NCBI GenBank assembly: GCA_031423155.1
Contig: JANPEZ010000020.1
Coordinates: forward strand, 1-54,353
DNA: 54,353 bases
Source of the DNA: JANPEZ01 sp031423155
GTDB taxonomy: Bacteria; Actinomycetota; UBA4738; HRBIN12
Reading direction: 5' to 3'
A model generated the notes under the pieces. It was given only the letters and a program-made list of their open reading frames with translations. It ran no database searches and was not told where the DNA came from. The position numbers and the translations under genes were made by a program. This document shows, one piece after another, positions 33,815 to 42,551 of the stretch. Numbering within the stretch: the stretch's first letter is position 1; each line of letters starts with the position of its first letter.

Positions 33815-33840
33815 GCGCTCTCCCTCTGAGCTAAGCGCCC
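33769..33840 (-). tRNA. tRNA-Val (TAC anticodon)
   Basis: 72 nt, without encoded CCA. Acceptor GGGCGCT pairs with AGCGCCC; D arm AGCTCAGAGGGAGAGC; anticodon stem CCGCC/GGCGG with loop CTTACAA (anticodon TAC); T arm with GTTCGAG. The last 10 nt of the upstream zinc-ribbon ORF overlap its 5' end. It is the apparent insertion target of the adjacent element. Confidence 0.93.
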
Positions 33841-34103
33841 GCTGTGTGGCCGCAAGCCCGGCAAACTACCTGACCGAGCATCGCCGTGAGGCGCGTCCCG
33901 CCGCAGGAGTCGCATCGGTCCAGGCGATCCGCCCAGCCCGGCACGTCGACCTGACACTCGGGACAGATCAGGACCTGCTGTCCGCCCATGACCGCTCGCA
34001 CCCACGGTTTCGCCCGCTTGTCCGGGTCGTAGGTCGCGCGTCCGCAGAGGAAGCACCCCGGCCGGGTCCCTCCCGGATCGGCTGGCCTGTCCGTCGGCCT
34101 CAC
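33831..34103 (-). CDS. small multi-zinc-ribbon protein overlapping tRNA-Val
   Basis: 90 residues with three CxxC pairs: GCFLCGRAT, LICPECQVDV, and two more in RCDSCGGT and VCRACGHT, so probably two zinc ribbons. No family recognised. Start GTG 34103. Its last codons (GCG GGC GCT TAG) are formed by the first bases of tRNA-Val, so its stop codon lies within the tRNA. Same strand: any transcript reading through would need tRNA processing at this point. Confidence 0.7.
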   Translation of the reverse strand: MRPTDRPADPGGTRPGCFLCGRATYDPDKRAKPWVRAVMGGQQVLICPECQVDVPGWADRLDRCDSCGGTRLTAMLGQVVCRACGHTAGA

Positions 34104-34139
34104 GGCCGATAAGGATACGCCGTAGTTCTGGCTGCCGGC

Positions 34140-34835
34140 CTAGGCGGTCCGGAAGCTCTCACCCTCGCCGTGGGTCCGAGTCTGGCCGGCGTAGCGCACC
34201 ATCGCGGAGCCCTTGCCGAAGACCTCCCAGTGGGTCCCGTCCCCCAAGATCGCGGTGCGCTCGTCGATGCCGACGAACCACGAGCCTTGCGGAGCGCGCG
34301 ACATCATGAAGGTGCGAGCGCCGGGCATGAACCGCATGCGATCCCAGTGGGCCCCGAATGAGACCCCCGGAACCAGGCCGAGCCCGAACGTCCATGCGGA
34401 GGCCCTGCCGGCACCATCGGCCTTTCGCTGGCTCGCGACCATGGCTCCGGCGCTACAACCGGCGTACACGGCTCCTCGCGCGAGCGCTCGCTCGAGCGCC
34501 TCCCATACCGCGGTACCCTCGATCACGCGGGCCAGGTGGGGAGGTTTTCCTCCGGAGAAGAACAGCATGCTCGCCTCATCCACTGCGGCGGCTAGTTCGG
34601 GGCGCTGGGCGTCCTCGCGAACCTTCATCGGAAGCACTTGCGCCGCAAGGCCCATCGAGGCGTAGTGCTCCAGCCCCATGTTCGCCCATCGATCGAAGAC
34701 AGCGTCTCCCTCTGTGGCGCTGGCGGTCGGGATAACGAGTACCGGACCCTCTGGAGCGTCGGCGAGAGCGCGGAGCTCGGCGGGAGCCGACCACGGCTCG
34801 AACTCCCCGGAACCCAGCAGGAGGAACGTGCTCAA
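34140..34835 (-). CDS. peptidase S51 / cyanophycinase-like serine peptidase
   Basis: 231 residues. Class I glutamine amidotransferase-like fold: N-terminal FLLLGSGEFEPWS, LVIPTASA, the phosphate-binding-like FFSGGKPPHLAR, and the nucleophile elbow YAGCSAGAMV containing the catalytic Ser. His partner probably in GAHWDR or the GIDERTAI region. The family includes cyanophycinase and aspartyl dipeptidase PepE; substrate unresolved. Starts at ATG 34835 overlapping the previous gene's stop. Confidence 0.85.
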   Translation of the reverse strand: MSTFLLLGSGEFEPWSAPAELRALADAPEGPVLVIPTASATEGDAVFDRWANMGLEHYASMGLAAQVLPMKVREDAQRPELAAAVDEASMLFFSGGKPPHLARVIEGTAVWEALERALARGAVYAGCSAGAMVASQRKADGAGRASAWTFGLGLVPGVSFGAHWDRMRFMPGARTFMMSRAPQGSWFVGIDERTAILGDGTHWEVFGKGSAMVRYAGQTRTHGEGESFRTA

Positions 34836-35752
34836 CCTATCGGAGCCTCTGGCATGGTGATGCCCGCGCGGTGCTTACCGCCTCCGCTGCCGGCGCCTCG
34901 TGCGCGCCAGGTCGCTACGGTCATCGCCCCGAGACCGAAGATCGCCCCGAGTGTCCAACTGATCCCGCTCACCACAGGGACGAGACCGACGATCCGGACC
35001 ACCGCCCAACCGGCCAGGAACGCGAGCACCCGACCCCGGCGTCCGCGGACGAGCAGGCGCCCGATAACCCAGGCGGTCCAAGTGTAGCCGGTGAAGAGCA
35101 CAAGAGCCAAGGCCAGCAGAACGATCAGGGCGAGCGGCAGGCCCACCAGCGAGACCGCGGCGACCCCCGACAGGACCGGGATCCCGACGGAGACGGCGAC
35201 ACCCCACCCGACGCTGGCTCCGATGCGCCCGGTCGCAGCGGCGAAGATCCTGTCGGCTCCTCGCGGTGCGATCAACAGGAGGATGAGCCCGAGCAGCAGG
35301 GTCGAAACGCTGACCGCCAGCCCCGTCAGGAACCGGCCGAGAGCATCCAGGCGCCCGCTCAGCGTGAAGGTCGCGTGCTGGCGAACCGAACCCCCTACCT
35401 GGGCTCCTGTTTCAGCGGTCGCAACGTCACCGGAGATCACGTCACCCCCGACCTGCGCCGTGGATGTCAGGCGGATCGGACCGCTTATGGCGATGACCGA
35501 CCCGCTCACCTGACCGGAGACGACCACTCCCCCGCTCAGAACGACGACGTCTTCGCGAACGACACCGAGAACGGTCACGCGCCCGTGGAAGACGACGACC
35601 TCACCGACGATCTGACCCCGAGGGACGAGCACCCGGCCCGATAGCACCACCTGATCCTGTGGCGCAGGCTCGGAGGCAGATGCCGCCGGCGCGAGGAACA
35701 AGGCAGCGACCATCAGGGCCGCGGCGACCGATCCGATCCGCAACGTGCGCAC
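34832..35752 (-). CDS. membrane protein with N-terminal polymer-forming (bactofilin-like) repeats
   Basis: 306 residues from GTG 35752. A signal peptide (GSVAAALMVAALFLAPAASA), then ~100 residues of repeating short beta strands (VVVFHGRVTVLGVVREDVVV, SGQVSGSVIAISGPIRLT) as in right-handed beta-helix/bactofilin-like polymers, then four membrane helices (~150-290). The known DUF8173/polymer-forming arrangement is a plausible match, not confirmed. Stop overlaps the S51 peptidase start by 4 nt (ATGA), so both are one operon. Confidence 0.75.
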   Translation of the reverse strand: MRTLRIGSVAAALMVAALFLAPAASASEPAPQDQVVLSGRVLVPRGQIVGEVVVFHGRVTVLGVVREDVVVLSGGVVVSGQVSGSVIAISGPIRLTSTAQVGGDVISGDVATAETGAQVGGSVRQHATFTLSGRLDALGRFLTGLAVSVSTLLLGLILLLIAPRGADRIFAAATGRIGASVGWGVAVSVGIPVLSGVAAVSLVGLPLALIVLLALALVLFTGYTWTAWVIGRLLVRGRRGRVLAFLAGWAVVRIVGLVPVVSGISWTLGAIFGLGAMTVATWRARGAGSGGGKHRAGITMPEAPIG

Positions 35753-35809
35753 GGCGCGTAGCCTACGGCACCACCGTTGTCGCAGAGCGCAGCGTGGGAG
35801 ACTCCACGG

Positions 35810-37390
35810 ATGGCTCACGGCGCTTCGGGAAACAGCTGGGCGATCGCAACCCCCCACGAGGCCGCCACGACCGCCGGTGCCGGCGCCTTCGAACGCGGAG
35901 GCAACGCGGTCGATGCGATATTGGCGGCCGCAACCACCCTCGCCGTCGTCTACCCGCATATGTGCGGGGTCGGAGGCGACCTCTTCGCCCTGGTCGAGCA
36001 GCCCGGGGCTCCTGGCCCCGTCGCGATCTGCTCATCGGGAGCGGCGCCGGAGGGACTCTCCCGGCTCCTGCGAGGCAAGCACTCTTCGATGCCGGAGCGA
36101 GGGCCGCTCACCGTGACGGTTCCGGGCGCGGTGGCCGGCTGGGGCGCTGTGCACCTTCACGGAGCCGTCCTGCCTTGGTCACAGGCTTTCTCGAGCGCGA
36201 TCGCGCACGCGGACGCGGGCGTCCCGGTCGCGCAGTCGCTGGCCGCGGAGATCTCTGAAAGCCGGGATCTGGCCCTGGCCCACCCCGCATTCGCCGAGGG
36301 CTTCTTCCCCGGTGGTGAGCCCCTTCGAGCCGGGGCGAGCCTGCAGCAGCCGGCCCTGGCGAGGACGCTGGAATCCATCGCGGCTCACGGCCCCGCAGCC
36401 TTCTACTCAGGTCCGGTCGGGGCGATGTTGGTCGAGGCCCTCAGCGCCGAGGGCTCGCCGATCTCCGTGGAGGATCTCGCGGCACACAACGTCGACGTCG
36501 GTCCCCCTGTGATCGGTCGTTGGAGGGACCTCGACGTGGTCACCACGCCGCCGACCTCGCAGGGGTTCGTCTTGCTCGAGATCCTCAGGTGCCTCGATCG
36601 GCTCGGCATCGACACGGATCCGATGGGCCCGGCGGCTGGCACTCTCGCGCTGATCTTCGCCGCGGCGGCCCTGGACCGGGACCGGCATCTGGCCGACCCG
36701 CGCGCGATGCGGATGAAGGTCGAGACACTCATGGACGATGGTCACATCGCCGCGCTCTGCGACCAGGTCCGCGACTCCGCGAGGCCGGCGGGACACAGAT
36801 CCCTCATCGATGGGGACACCGTGGGTCTCGTCGCGGCCGATTCGCAGGGGCATGCGGTCTCACTCATACAGAGCCTTTCTTGGGGCTTCGGCTCGGGGAT
36901 CTTGGATCCGGCTACCGGCGTGATCGCCCAGAACCGGGGAACCGGGTTCTCCCTGGACCCGGAACATCCGGCCTACGTCACCGATGGTCTGCGACCTGCT
37001 CACACGCTCATGCCCGTCATGGCCTATCGCGACGGGCGACCTGCCGCGATCTCGGGAACGATGGGAGGTTCGGCGCACCCTCAGATCAACGCGATGTCCC
37101 TGATCCGTTCTATGGAACTCGGGATGGATCCCGCGGCGACCGTCGCGGCGCCGAGATGGCTCGTCGGAGGCATGGATCCAGAAACCTCGAGCGAAGAGCG
37201 CTTCGTGATCGTAGAGGAGAGCGTGTCTGAGGCGGCGAGGACCTCATTGAGCCGGGCCGGATTCCGGCTCGATGGCCTTCCGGACTTGGATGAAGGCCTT
37301 GGCCACGCCCATCTGATAACCCTTGGCGCCGACGGGACGCTGGCCTCAGGCACGGATCCGCGCGCAGACGGCTCCGCGTTGGCATCCTGA
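35810..37390 (+). CDS. gamma-glutamyltransferase family protein
   Basis: 526 residues from ATG 35810; an in-frame TTG at 35777 adds 11 residues. N-terminal GNSWAIATPHEAATTAGAGA, NAVDAILAAA, and GVGGDLFALV are typical. The autoprocessing Thr is in DGDTVGLVAADSQGHAVSLIQS, and the following GSGI and NRGTGFS segments match. No secretion signal is visible, so it may act in the cytoplasm on a glutathione-like or acyl-amide substrate. Divergent from the bactofilin-like gene. Confidence 0.9.
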   Translation: MAHGASGNSWAIATPHEAATTAGAGAFERGGNAVDAILAAATTLAVVYPHMCGVGGDLFALVEQPGAPGPVAICSSGAAPEGLSRLLRGKHSSMPERGPLTVTVPGAVAGWGAVHLHGAVLPWSQAFSSAIAHADAGVPVAQSLAAEISESRDLALAHPAFAEGFFPGGEPLRAGASLQQPALARTLESIAAHGPAAFYSGPVGAMLVEALSAEGSPISVEDLAAHNVDVGPPVIGRWRDLDVVTTPPTSQGFVLLEILRCLDRLGIDTDPMGPAAGTLALIFAAAALDRDRHLADPRAMRMKVETLMDDGHIAALCDQVRDSARPAGHRSLIDGDTVGLVAADSQGHAVSLIQSLSWGFGSGILDPATGVIAQNRGTGFSLDPEHPAYVTDGLRPAHTLMPVMAYRDGRPAAISGTMGGSAHPQINAMSLIRSMELGMDPAATVAAPRWLVGGMDPETSSEERFVIVEESVSEAARTSLSRAGFRLDGLPDLDEGLGHAHLITLGADGTLASGTDPRADGSALAS

Positions 37391-37419
37391 GCGACTACGG
37401 TCCACACTTCCGTGAACCG

Positions 37420-39768
37420 ATGGTTAGTCGACCCCCCATGTCTAGTCCTGGAAGCGAACTCCGACGCGTCCGAAGCCTCATCGCGGACCTTGACGCCGTC
37501 GTGTGGGAGGCCGACGCCCGGTCCCTGCAGTTCACCTTCGTGAGCGAGGGGGCCGCCGACATCCTGGGCTACACACCCAGGGAGTGGCTCGCCGAGTCCT
37601 CGTTCTGGGCGGACCATCTGCACGGCGACGATCGCGAGCGGGCGCTCGCCGAGTTCGTCCACTCTGCCAACAGCGGCGTTCACTTCGACATGGAGTACAG
37701 GTTCATCGCCAAGGACGGCACGACGGTCTGGTTGAGGGACATCGGCCACGTCGTGAAGGACACCGAGGGCGCTCCCGCGCTGCTGCGCGGCCTCATGGTC
37801 GAAGTCACGGCCACCAAACACCTCGAGGAGGAGCGTCGCGAGGCCGAGTCTCGCTTCCGTCGTGTGGTGGAGCGCCTGCCCGCGATCGTCTACATAGAGG
37901 GCGCGGTCGGGCCTGATCAGGACTCCGGCCCGATGCTGTACGTCAGTCCGCAGGTTCGAGAGATCCTCGGATTCGAACCCGAGGAATGGATGGGCGACCC
38001 GTACTCGTGGGCGCACCAGTTCCACCCGGAGGACCGGGGCCGGATCGCCAGCGAGTACCTGCGGATCGCCGACACAGGCGAGCCGTTCAGCGCCGACTAC
38101 CGCTTGTTCGCCCGCGACGGACACGTTGTCTGGTTCCACGACGAAGCGGTCCTGGTGCGCGATGACGCGGGGACCCCCCTCTTCTGGCAAGGGATCATGT
38201 ACGACGTAACGGCTCAGCGCGAGACCGAACAACGAGCCACAGAAACCGAGTCTCGCTACCGAACCCTCGTGGAGCAGCTACCGGCGGTCGTCTACTCCGA
38301 GCCCGTTATCGGCAACGAACTTTCGATCATGTACATAAGCCCGCAGATCGAGGAGGTCCTGGGCATATCCCAACAGGAGTGGCAGAACGACCCGGCGATC
38401 TGGGCCGAGTCGATGCATCCGGACGATCGCGACCGGGTCCTGGCCGAGAACGCGCGAACCGAGATCACGGGAGAGCCCTTCCTCGCCGAGTACCGCTCTT
38501 TGACCCGCGCAGGCAACGTCGTCTGGTTCCACGATGAAGCCAAGCTCGTCCGAGACGCCGAAGGTGAGCCCCTCTTCTGGCAGGGCGTGATGTTCGACAT
38601 CACTCCCTTGAAGGAAACCGAGGCTCAGCTAGCCGAGGCCGAGGCCCGATACAGAGCCTTGGTTGAGCAGACCCCCGCGATCACGTACATGGACGCGATC
38701 GAGGGCCCGGTCAGCACCTTGTACATCAGTCCGCAGACCACTGCGATACTGGGTTACACGCCCGAGGAGTGGTACGCGGATCCGCAGCTGTGGAGCAAGA
38801 TCGTCCACCCCGAAGACTCCGTGCGAGACGACTACTTCGATCCCGACGGTTCCCCGCACAGCTCTCAGTACCGGTTGATCGCAAAGGATGGGCGGACGGT
38901 CTGGGTTCACGACCAGGCCTCGCTGATAACCGATGAGGATGGCAACCCGAAGTACTGGGAAGGGGTTCTCGTCGACATCACCGAACGCCGCAGGGCCGAG
39001 GAGCTCGAGCGGGACCTTCAGGTCGAGCGCAAGACCGCTCAGCGCCTGCGTGACGTCGATGAGATGAAGAACACCTTCCTGCAAGCCGTCTCGCACGACC
39101 TGCGCACGCCGCTCGCCGCGATCCTCGGCTTGGCGGTAACGATGGAGCGCGAGGAGGTCCAGCTGGACGAGGCCGACATGCGCGACATGTCGCGGCGCAT
39201 CGCGCAGAATGCCCGCAAGCTCGACCGGTTGGTCAATGACTTGCTCGACCTGGACAGGCTCTCTCGCGGCATCATCGAGCCGACCCTGCGACCGATAGAT
39301 GTCGGCGAGCTGGTCCGCCTCCTGGTCTCGGAGTTCGACCTGGGGGCCGGGCGAACACTGACCGTAGATGTCGAGCCGGTGACCATCCCCGTCGACGCCG
39401 CCAAGGTCGAGCGCATAGTGGAGAACCTGCTGGCGAACACCGGGAGGCATACTCCCTCGGATGCCAAGGTTTGGGTCAGGGTTGCGCCGCTCGAGGGTGG
39501 CGTTCTGATCACGGTCGAGGACGACGGCGCAGGCGTCCCGGCCGACGTGCGCGAGCATATCTTCGAGCCGTTCCGCCAGGGACCCGGCGCTCCCGAACAC
39601 TCCCCCGGCGTCGGGGTGGGATTGACACTCGTCGCGCGCTTCGCCGAACTGCATGGCGGCCGAGCGTGGGTGGACGAGCGCGAGGGCGGAGGGGCCTCGT
39701 TCAACGTGTTCCTGTCCGGTCAGGCCGGCGAGAGCGCTTCGTCGTCTTCCGAGGCGAGCCAGGCGTAA
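37420..39768 (+). CDS. cytosolic histidine kinase with four PAS domains
   Basis: 782 residues. Four PAS-PAC units (~20-525), each with the same plan as in the 11868 kinase (YVSPQVREILGF, FHPEDR, TGEPF, DITERR), then HisKA with SHDLRTPLAA (H559) and HATPase (ENLLANTGRH, VEDDGAGVP, GVGVGLTLV). No membrane helices, so probably cytosolic. Start ATG 37420 or 37438. No response regulator adjacent. Its last 49 bp overlap, antisense, the end of the P1B ATPase gene. Confidence 0.9.
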   Translation: MVSRPPMSSPGSELRRVRSLIADLDAVVWEADARSLQFTFVSEGAADILGYTPREWLAESSFWADHLHGDDRERALAEFVHSANSGVHFDMEYRFIAKDGTTVWLRDIGHVVKDTEGAPALLRGLMVEVTATKHLEEERREAESRFRRVVERLPAIVYIEGAVGPDQDSGPMLYVSPQVREILGFEPEEWMGDPYSWAHQFHPEDRGRIASEYLRIADTGEPFSADYRLFARDGHVVWFHDEAVLVRDDAGTPLFWQGIMYDVTAQRETEQRATETESRYRTLVEQLPAVVYSEPVIGNELSIMYISPQIEEVLGISQQEWQNDPAIWAESMHPDDRDRVLAENARTEITGEPFLAEYRSLTRAGNVVWFHDEAKLVRDAEGEPLFWQGVMFDITPLKETEAQLAEAEARYRALVEQTPAITYMDAIEGPVSTLYISPQTTAILGYTPEEWYADPQLWSKIVHPEDSVRDDYFDPDGSPHSSQYRLIAKDGRTVWVHDQASLITDEDGNPKYWEGVLVDITERRRAEELERDLQVERKTAQRLRDVDEMKNTFLQAVSHDLRTPLAAILGLAVTMEREEVQLDEADMRDMSRRIAQNARKLDRLVNDLLDLDRLSRGIIEPTLRPIDVGELVRLLVSEFDLGAGRTLTVDVEPVTIPVDAAKVERIVENLLANTGRHTPSDAKVWVRVAPLEGGVLITVEDDGAGVPADVREHIFEPFRQGPGAPEHSPGVGVGLTLVARFAELHGGRAWVDEREGGGASFNVFLSGQAGESASSSSEASQA

Positions 39769-42038
39769 GCCTCTTCCTCCTGGGCGAAATGCAGGCGGAG
39801 TATCGCGTGTAGACCGTAGAGGACCCTGCGAAGGTCCATGAGGTCCTCGGGCCCGGGGCCCTCGGGGGGAAGCTCAGTCAGGAGCTGCGAGAAGACCCTC
39901 CCCAGATGCGAGATCTCCAGGTGCGCGCGGCTCATGGAACCCATCGGGTCCTCGCCACCCATCAGTTGGGCGACGACCGGATAAACGACCGACTCTTCCT
40001 CTTCCTCGTGTTCTGGCAGGCGCTCCAGCAGGAACCAGCGGACCTGCTCGAGCTCTGAGATCAGCTCGGCGCGGTCCATGCTCCCGAGCCCGTCGGCTAC
40101 CCGGCGGATCTGAGCCAGCGAGGGGGCGAACTCTTTGTGCTCCTTGCGGAAACGCTCCCCAACAAGGGTTGCCGGGCCGACGAGGCGTGGACCCGTCTTA
40201 CCCCCGCCCAGCGCCCTCAACGCGTTGAGGATCACCGCCACGTCGATCGCCTCCTGCACGACCGCGCCTCCCACGGGCTTCAAGACACCGAAAGCTCCCA
40301 GGAACATCGCGGCGAAGGACATAAGCATCCCGGCCCAGACGCTCTGCAACGCGATCTGACGGGCTCGGTGGGCGATGGACATGGCGTCGGCGACCCGGTC
40401 GAGCCGGTCGACGACAAGGACGACGTCCGCGGCCTCGGAGGAAGCGGTGGCTCCGCGCGCGCCCATCGCGATGCCTACATCCGCGGCTGCGAGGGCGGGC
40501 GCGTCGTTGATCCCGTCGCCGACCATGATGGTGATACCGCCTTCGCGCTCGGACTCGACGGCCTCGACCTTGTCGGAAGGGTCCCTCTCGGACAACACTC
40601 GGTCGACCCCCAGGGCTACTCCCACCGACTCGGCCACGTCCGGGTGGTCGCCCGTGACCATCACGATCCGCTGGATCCCTGCCCGGCGCAGTGTCCGGAT
40701 GACCCTCGGCGTATCGGGCCGGATAGGGTCGTCGATCACGAGCGCGCCGGATACCTCTCCATCCACGCCGACGAACACGCATGAGGAGCCTTCGAGCGAC
40801 GTGCGCCTGCGCACGTCGCGGGCCGCCGGCGGGAGTCCCTGCGGCGCAACGAACGCCGCCTTGCCCAGAGAGACGAGCCGTCCGTCCACCTTCCCCTGGA
40901 TCCCGGAGCCGTGCTGTTCGGAGACGTCCGAGGGGAACGACAGCTCCAGCCCGCGCCGCCGTGCCGCCAGGACGATCGCGCTCGCCAGCACGTGCGGCGA
41001 GACCTGATCGAGGGAGGCGGCCAGCCGTAGCAGCTCGTCCGGCTCCATCGAGTCGAAGACCTCGGCCTCGCTGACCTCGGGAGTGCCGACCGTGAGGGTT
41101 CCGGTCTTGTCGAAGAGCAGGATCTTGCCGCGGCCGAGCGTCTCCAGGGCGCCGCCGCCCTTGACGATGATCCCCCGACGGGCAGCGCGAGAGATGCCTG
41201 CGACGATCGCGATGGGCGCGGCGAGGATCAACGGGCACGGAGTGGCGACGACGAGGACGGCCAGCGCTCGCACCGCATCGCCGGTGACGATCCAGGCTCC
41301 TGCCGCGATCACGAGCGTGACGGGGATGAATACGAGTGCGTAGCGATCGGCCATCCGCACGAACGGCGCCTTCTGACTCTGGGCCTGTTCTACCAGCCGA
41401 ACGATGCCCGAGTAGGTGCTCTCCTCGGCCGTCGCGGTGGCTTGCAGATCGACGGCCGGTCCGGCGATGAGCGCTCCCGAACGGATCAGCTCTCCCGCGG
41501 TTCGCTCGACGGGCCGGGACTCACCCGTAAGCGCGGACTCGTCGAACACCCCGGCCGAGAGCAGCATCCCGTCGACGGGCACGACCTCTCCGGTCTTGAC
41601 GAGGATCTTGTCGGCCGGCCTGACATCCTCTATCGGACGGGAGACGAGTGCACCGTCCTCGTAGCGAGTGACCGTGCGAGGAGCGCGTTCCACCAGCGAG
41701 GACAGCTCCTTGTGAGCGCGCCGGTCCGCATAGGCCTCCAGCGACTGACCGCTGGAGAGCATCAGCGCGATCACGGCACCCGCCAGATACTCACCGACCG
41801 CGAGGGCGCCGATCATCGCCAGCAGCGCGATCAGATCGACGCCGGCCTCCCGGTGAAGCAGGTCGCGTACCGTCGACCATGCCAGAGGCAGGACGCCGAT
41901 GATCGTGGTCGCGGCCCAAGCGGTGTCCGCAGCGTCCCGGCTATCGGCGAGCGCGAGCCAGGTGCCCGCGAGCAGACCTACGACGGACGCCGCGAGCCAG
42001 ATCCGGGTGAAGTCGCGGGGCGGCGAGGGTTCTGCCAA
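39720..42038 (-). CDS. P1B-5-type metal-transporting ATPase with C-terminal haemerythrin domain
   Basis: 772 residues. No N-terminal metal-binding domain; the transmembrane metal motif is TPCPLILAAP instead of CPC, and the last helix pair contains VVQEAIDVAVILNAL, with DKTGT phosphorylation and GDGINDAPA hinge. About 150 C-terminal residues form a haemerythrin-like HHE bundle (LPEHEEEEESVVYPVV, RAHLEISHLGRVFS, LHAILRLHFAQEEE). This architecture and these motifs define P1B-5 pumps, which export iron/nickel/cobalt in characterised cases. TTG start with GGAGGG 8 nt upstream, 3 nt after the nitrobindin-like stop. Confidence 0.9.
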   Translation of the reverse strand: MAEPSPPRDFTRIWLAASVVGLLAGTWLALADSRDAADTAWAATTIIGVLPLAWSTVRDLLHREAGVDLIALLAMIGALAVGEYLAGAVIALMLSSGQSLEAYADRRAHKELSSLVERAPRTVTRYEDGALVSRPIEDVRPADKILVKTGEVVPVDGMLLSAGVFDESALTGESRPVERTAGELIRSGALIAGPAVDLQATATAEESTYSGIVRLVEQAQSQKAPFVRMADRYALVFIPVTLVIAAGAWIVTGDAVRALAVLVVATPCPLILAAPIAIVAGISRAARRGIIVKGGGALETLGRGKILLFDKTGTLTVGTPEVSEAEVFDSMEPDELLRLAASLDQVSPHVLASAIVLAARRRGLELSFPSDVSEQHGSGIQGKVDGRLVSLGKAAFVAPQGLPPAARDVRRRTSLEGSSCVFVGVDGEVSGALVIDDPIRPDTPRVIRTLRRAGIQRIVMVTGDHPDVAESVGVALGVDRVLSERDPSDKVEAVESEREGGITIMVGDGINDAPALAAADVGIAMGARGATASSEAADVVLVVDRLDRVADAMSIAHRARQIALQSVWAGMLMSFAAMFLGAFGVLKPVGGAVVQEAIDVAVILNALRALGGGKTGPRLVGPATLVGERFRKEHKEFAPSLAQIRRVADGLGSMDRAELISELEQVRWFLLERLPEHEEEEESVVYPVVAQLMGGEDPMGSMSRAHLEISHLGRVFSQLLTELPPEGPGPEDLMDLRRVLYGLHAILRLHFAQEEEAYAWLASEDDEALSPA

Positions 42039-42041
42039 CGT

Positions 42042-42509
42042 CTAGACCCTCCGCAGCTCAGCCGCGGTGTGGAACGTCATCGGTGTTGATTCCATCGCCA
42101 TGTCCATCACGTAAGACAGCACATCGCCCTCAACCGTGATCCGCCGCGCGATGCCCGTGACGGCGTCCCCGGTCGGAGTGCGGCCCATCGCGGTCGACCG
42201 AAGATCCAGACTCGTTCCGGACACGGTCCCTTCCGATACTTCCGTCACGCCGATCGGATGTGCGAACGACAGATCGACCCGGCCCTCGCCAACCGGCCGA
42301 AGGAAGCCTCGTTCGAAGTGGATCGGCTCGCCTTCGGGAGTCCACGCGCCCTGCGAGTACATGAGGTACGGATCACCGCGGTGATCGAACACCATCTCTT
42401 CGTCGTAGGTGAACGGCTCGGTGGTCGGGTAGTCGCCGTGGCCCTTTCCCCTCCAGGTGCCGAGCAGGAAGGCGAGAGGTTCCAGATCGGGATGCAGCTT
42501 GGGTTCCAC
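42042..42509 (-). CDS. nitrobindin-like haem-binding beta-barrel protein
   Basis: 155 residues with the nitrobindin/FABP-like motif LLGTWRGKGHGDYP, typical N-terminal PDLEPLAFLLG, and C-terminal STPMTFHTAAELRR whose His may bind haem. Proteins of this family bind ferric haem and can isomerise peroxynitrite. It is directly followed (3 nt) by the haemerythrin-fused ATPase gene, suggesting joint handling of iron/haem or nitrosative stress. Start ATG 42509. Confidence 0.85.
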   Translation of the reverse strand: MEPKLHPDLEPLAFLLGTWRGKGHGDYPTTEPFTYDEEMVFDHRGDPYLMYSQGAWTPEGEPIHFERGFLRPVGEGRVDLSFAHPIGVTEVSEGTVSGTSLDLRSTAMGRTPTGDAVTGIARRITVEGDVLSYVMDMAMESTPMTFHTAAELRRV

Positions 42510-42551
42510 GCGACCGAACGTACCACGCTCGGCGTTGGCCCTAAGTGCGGC

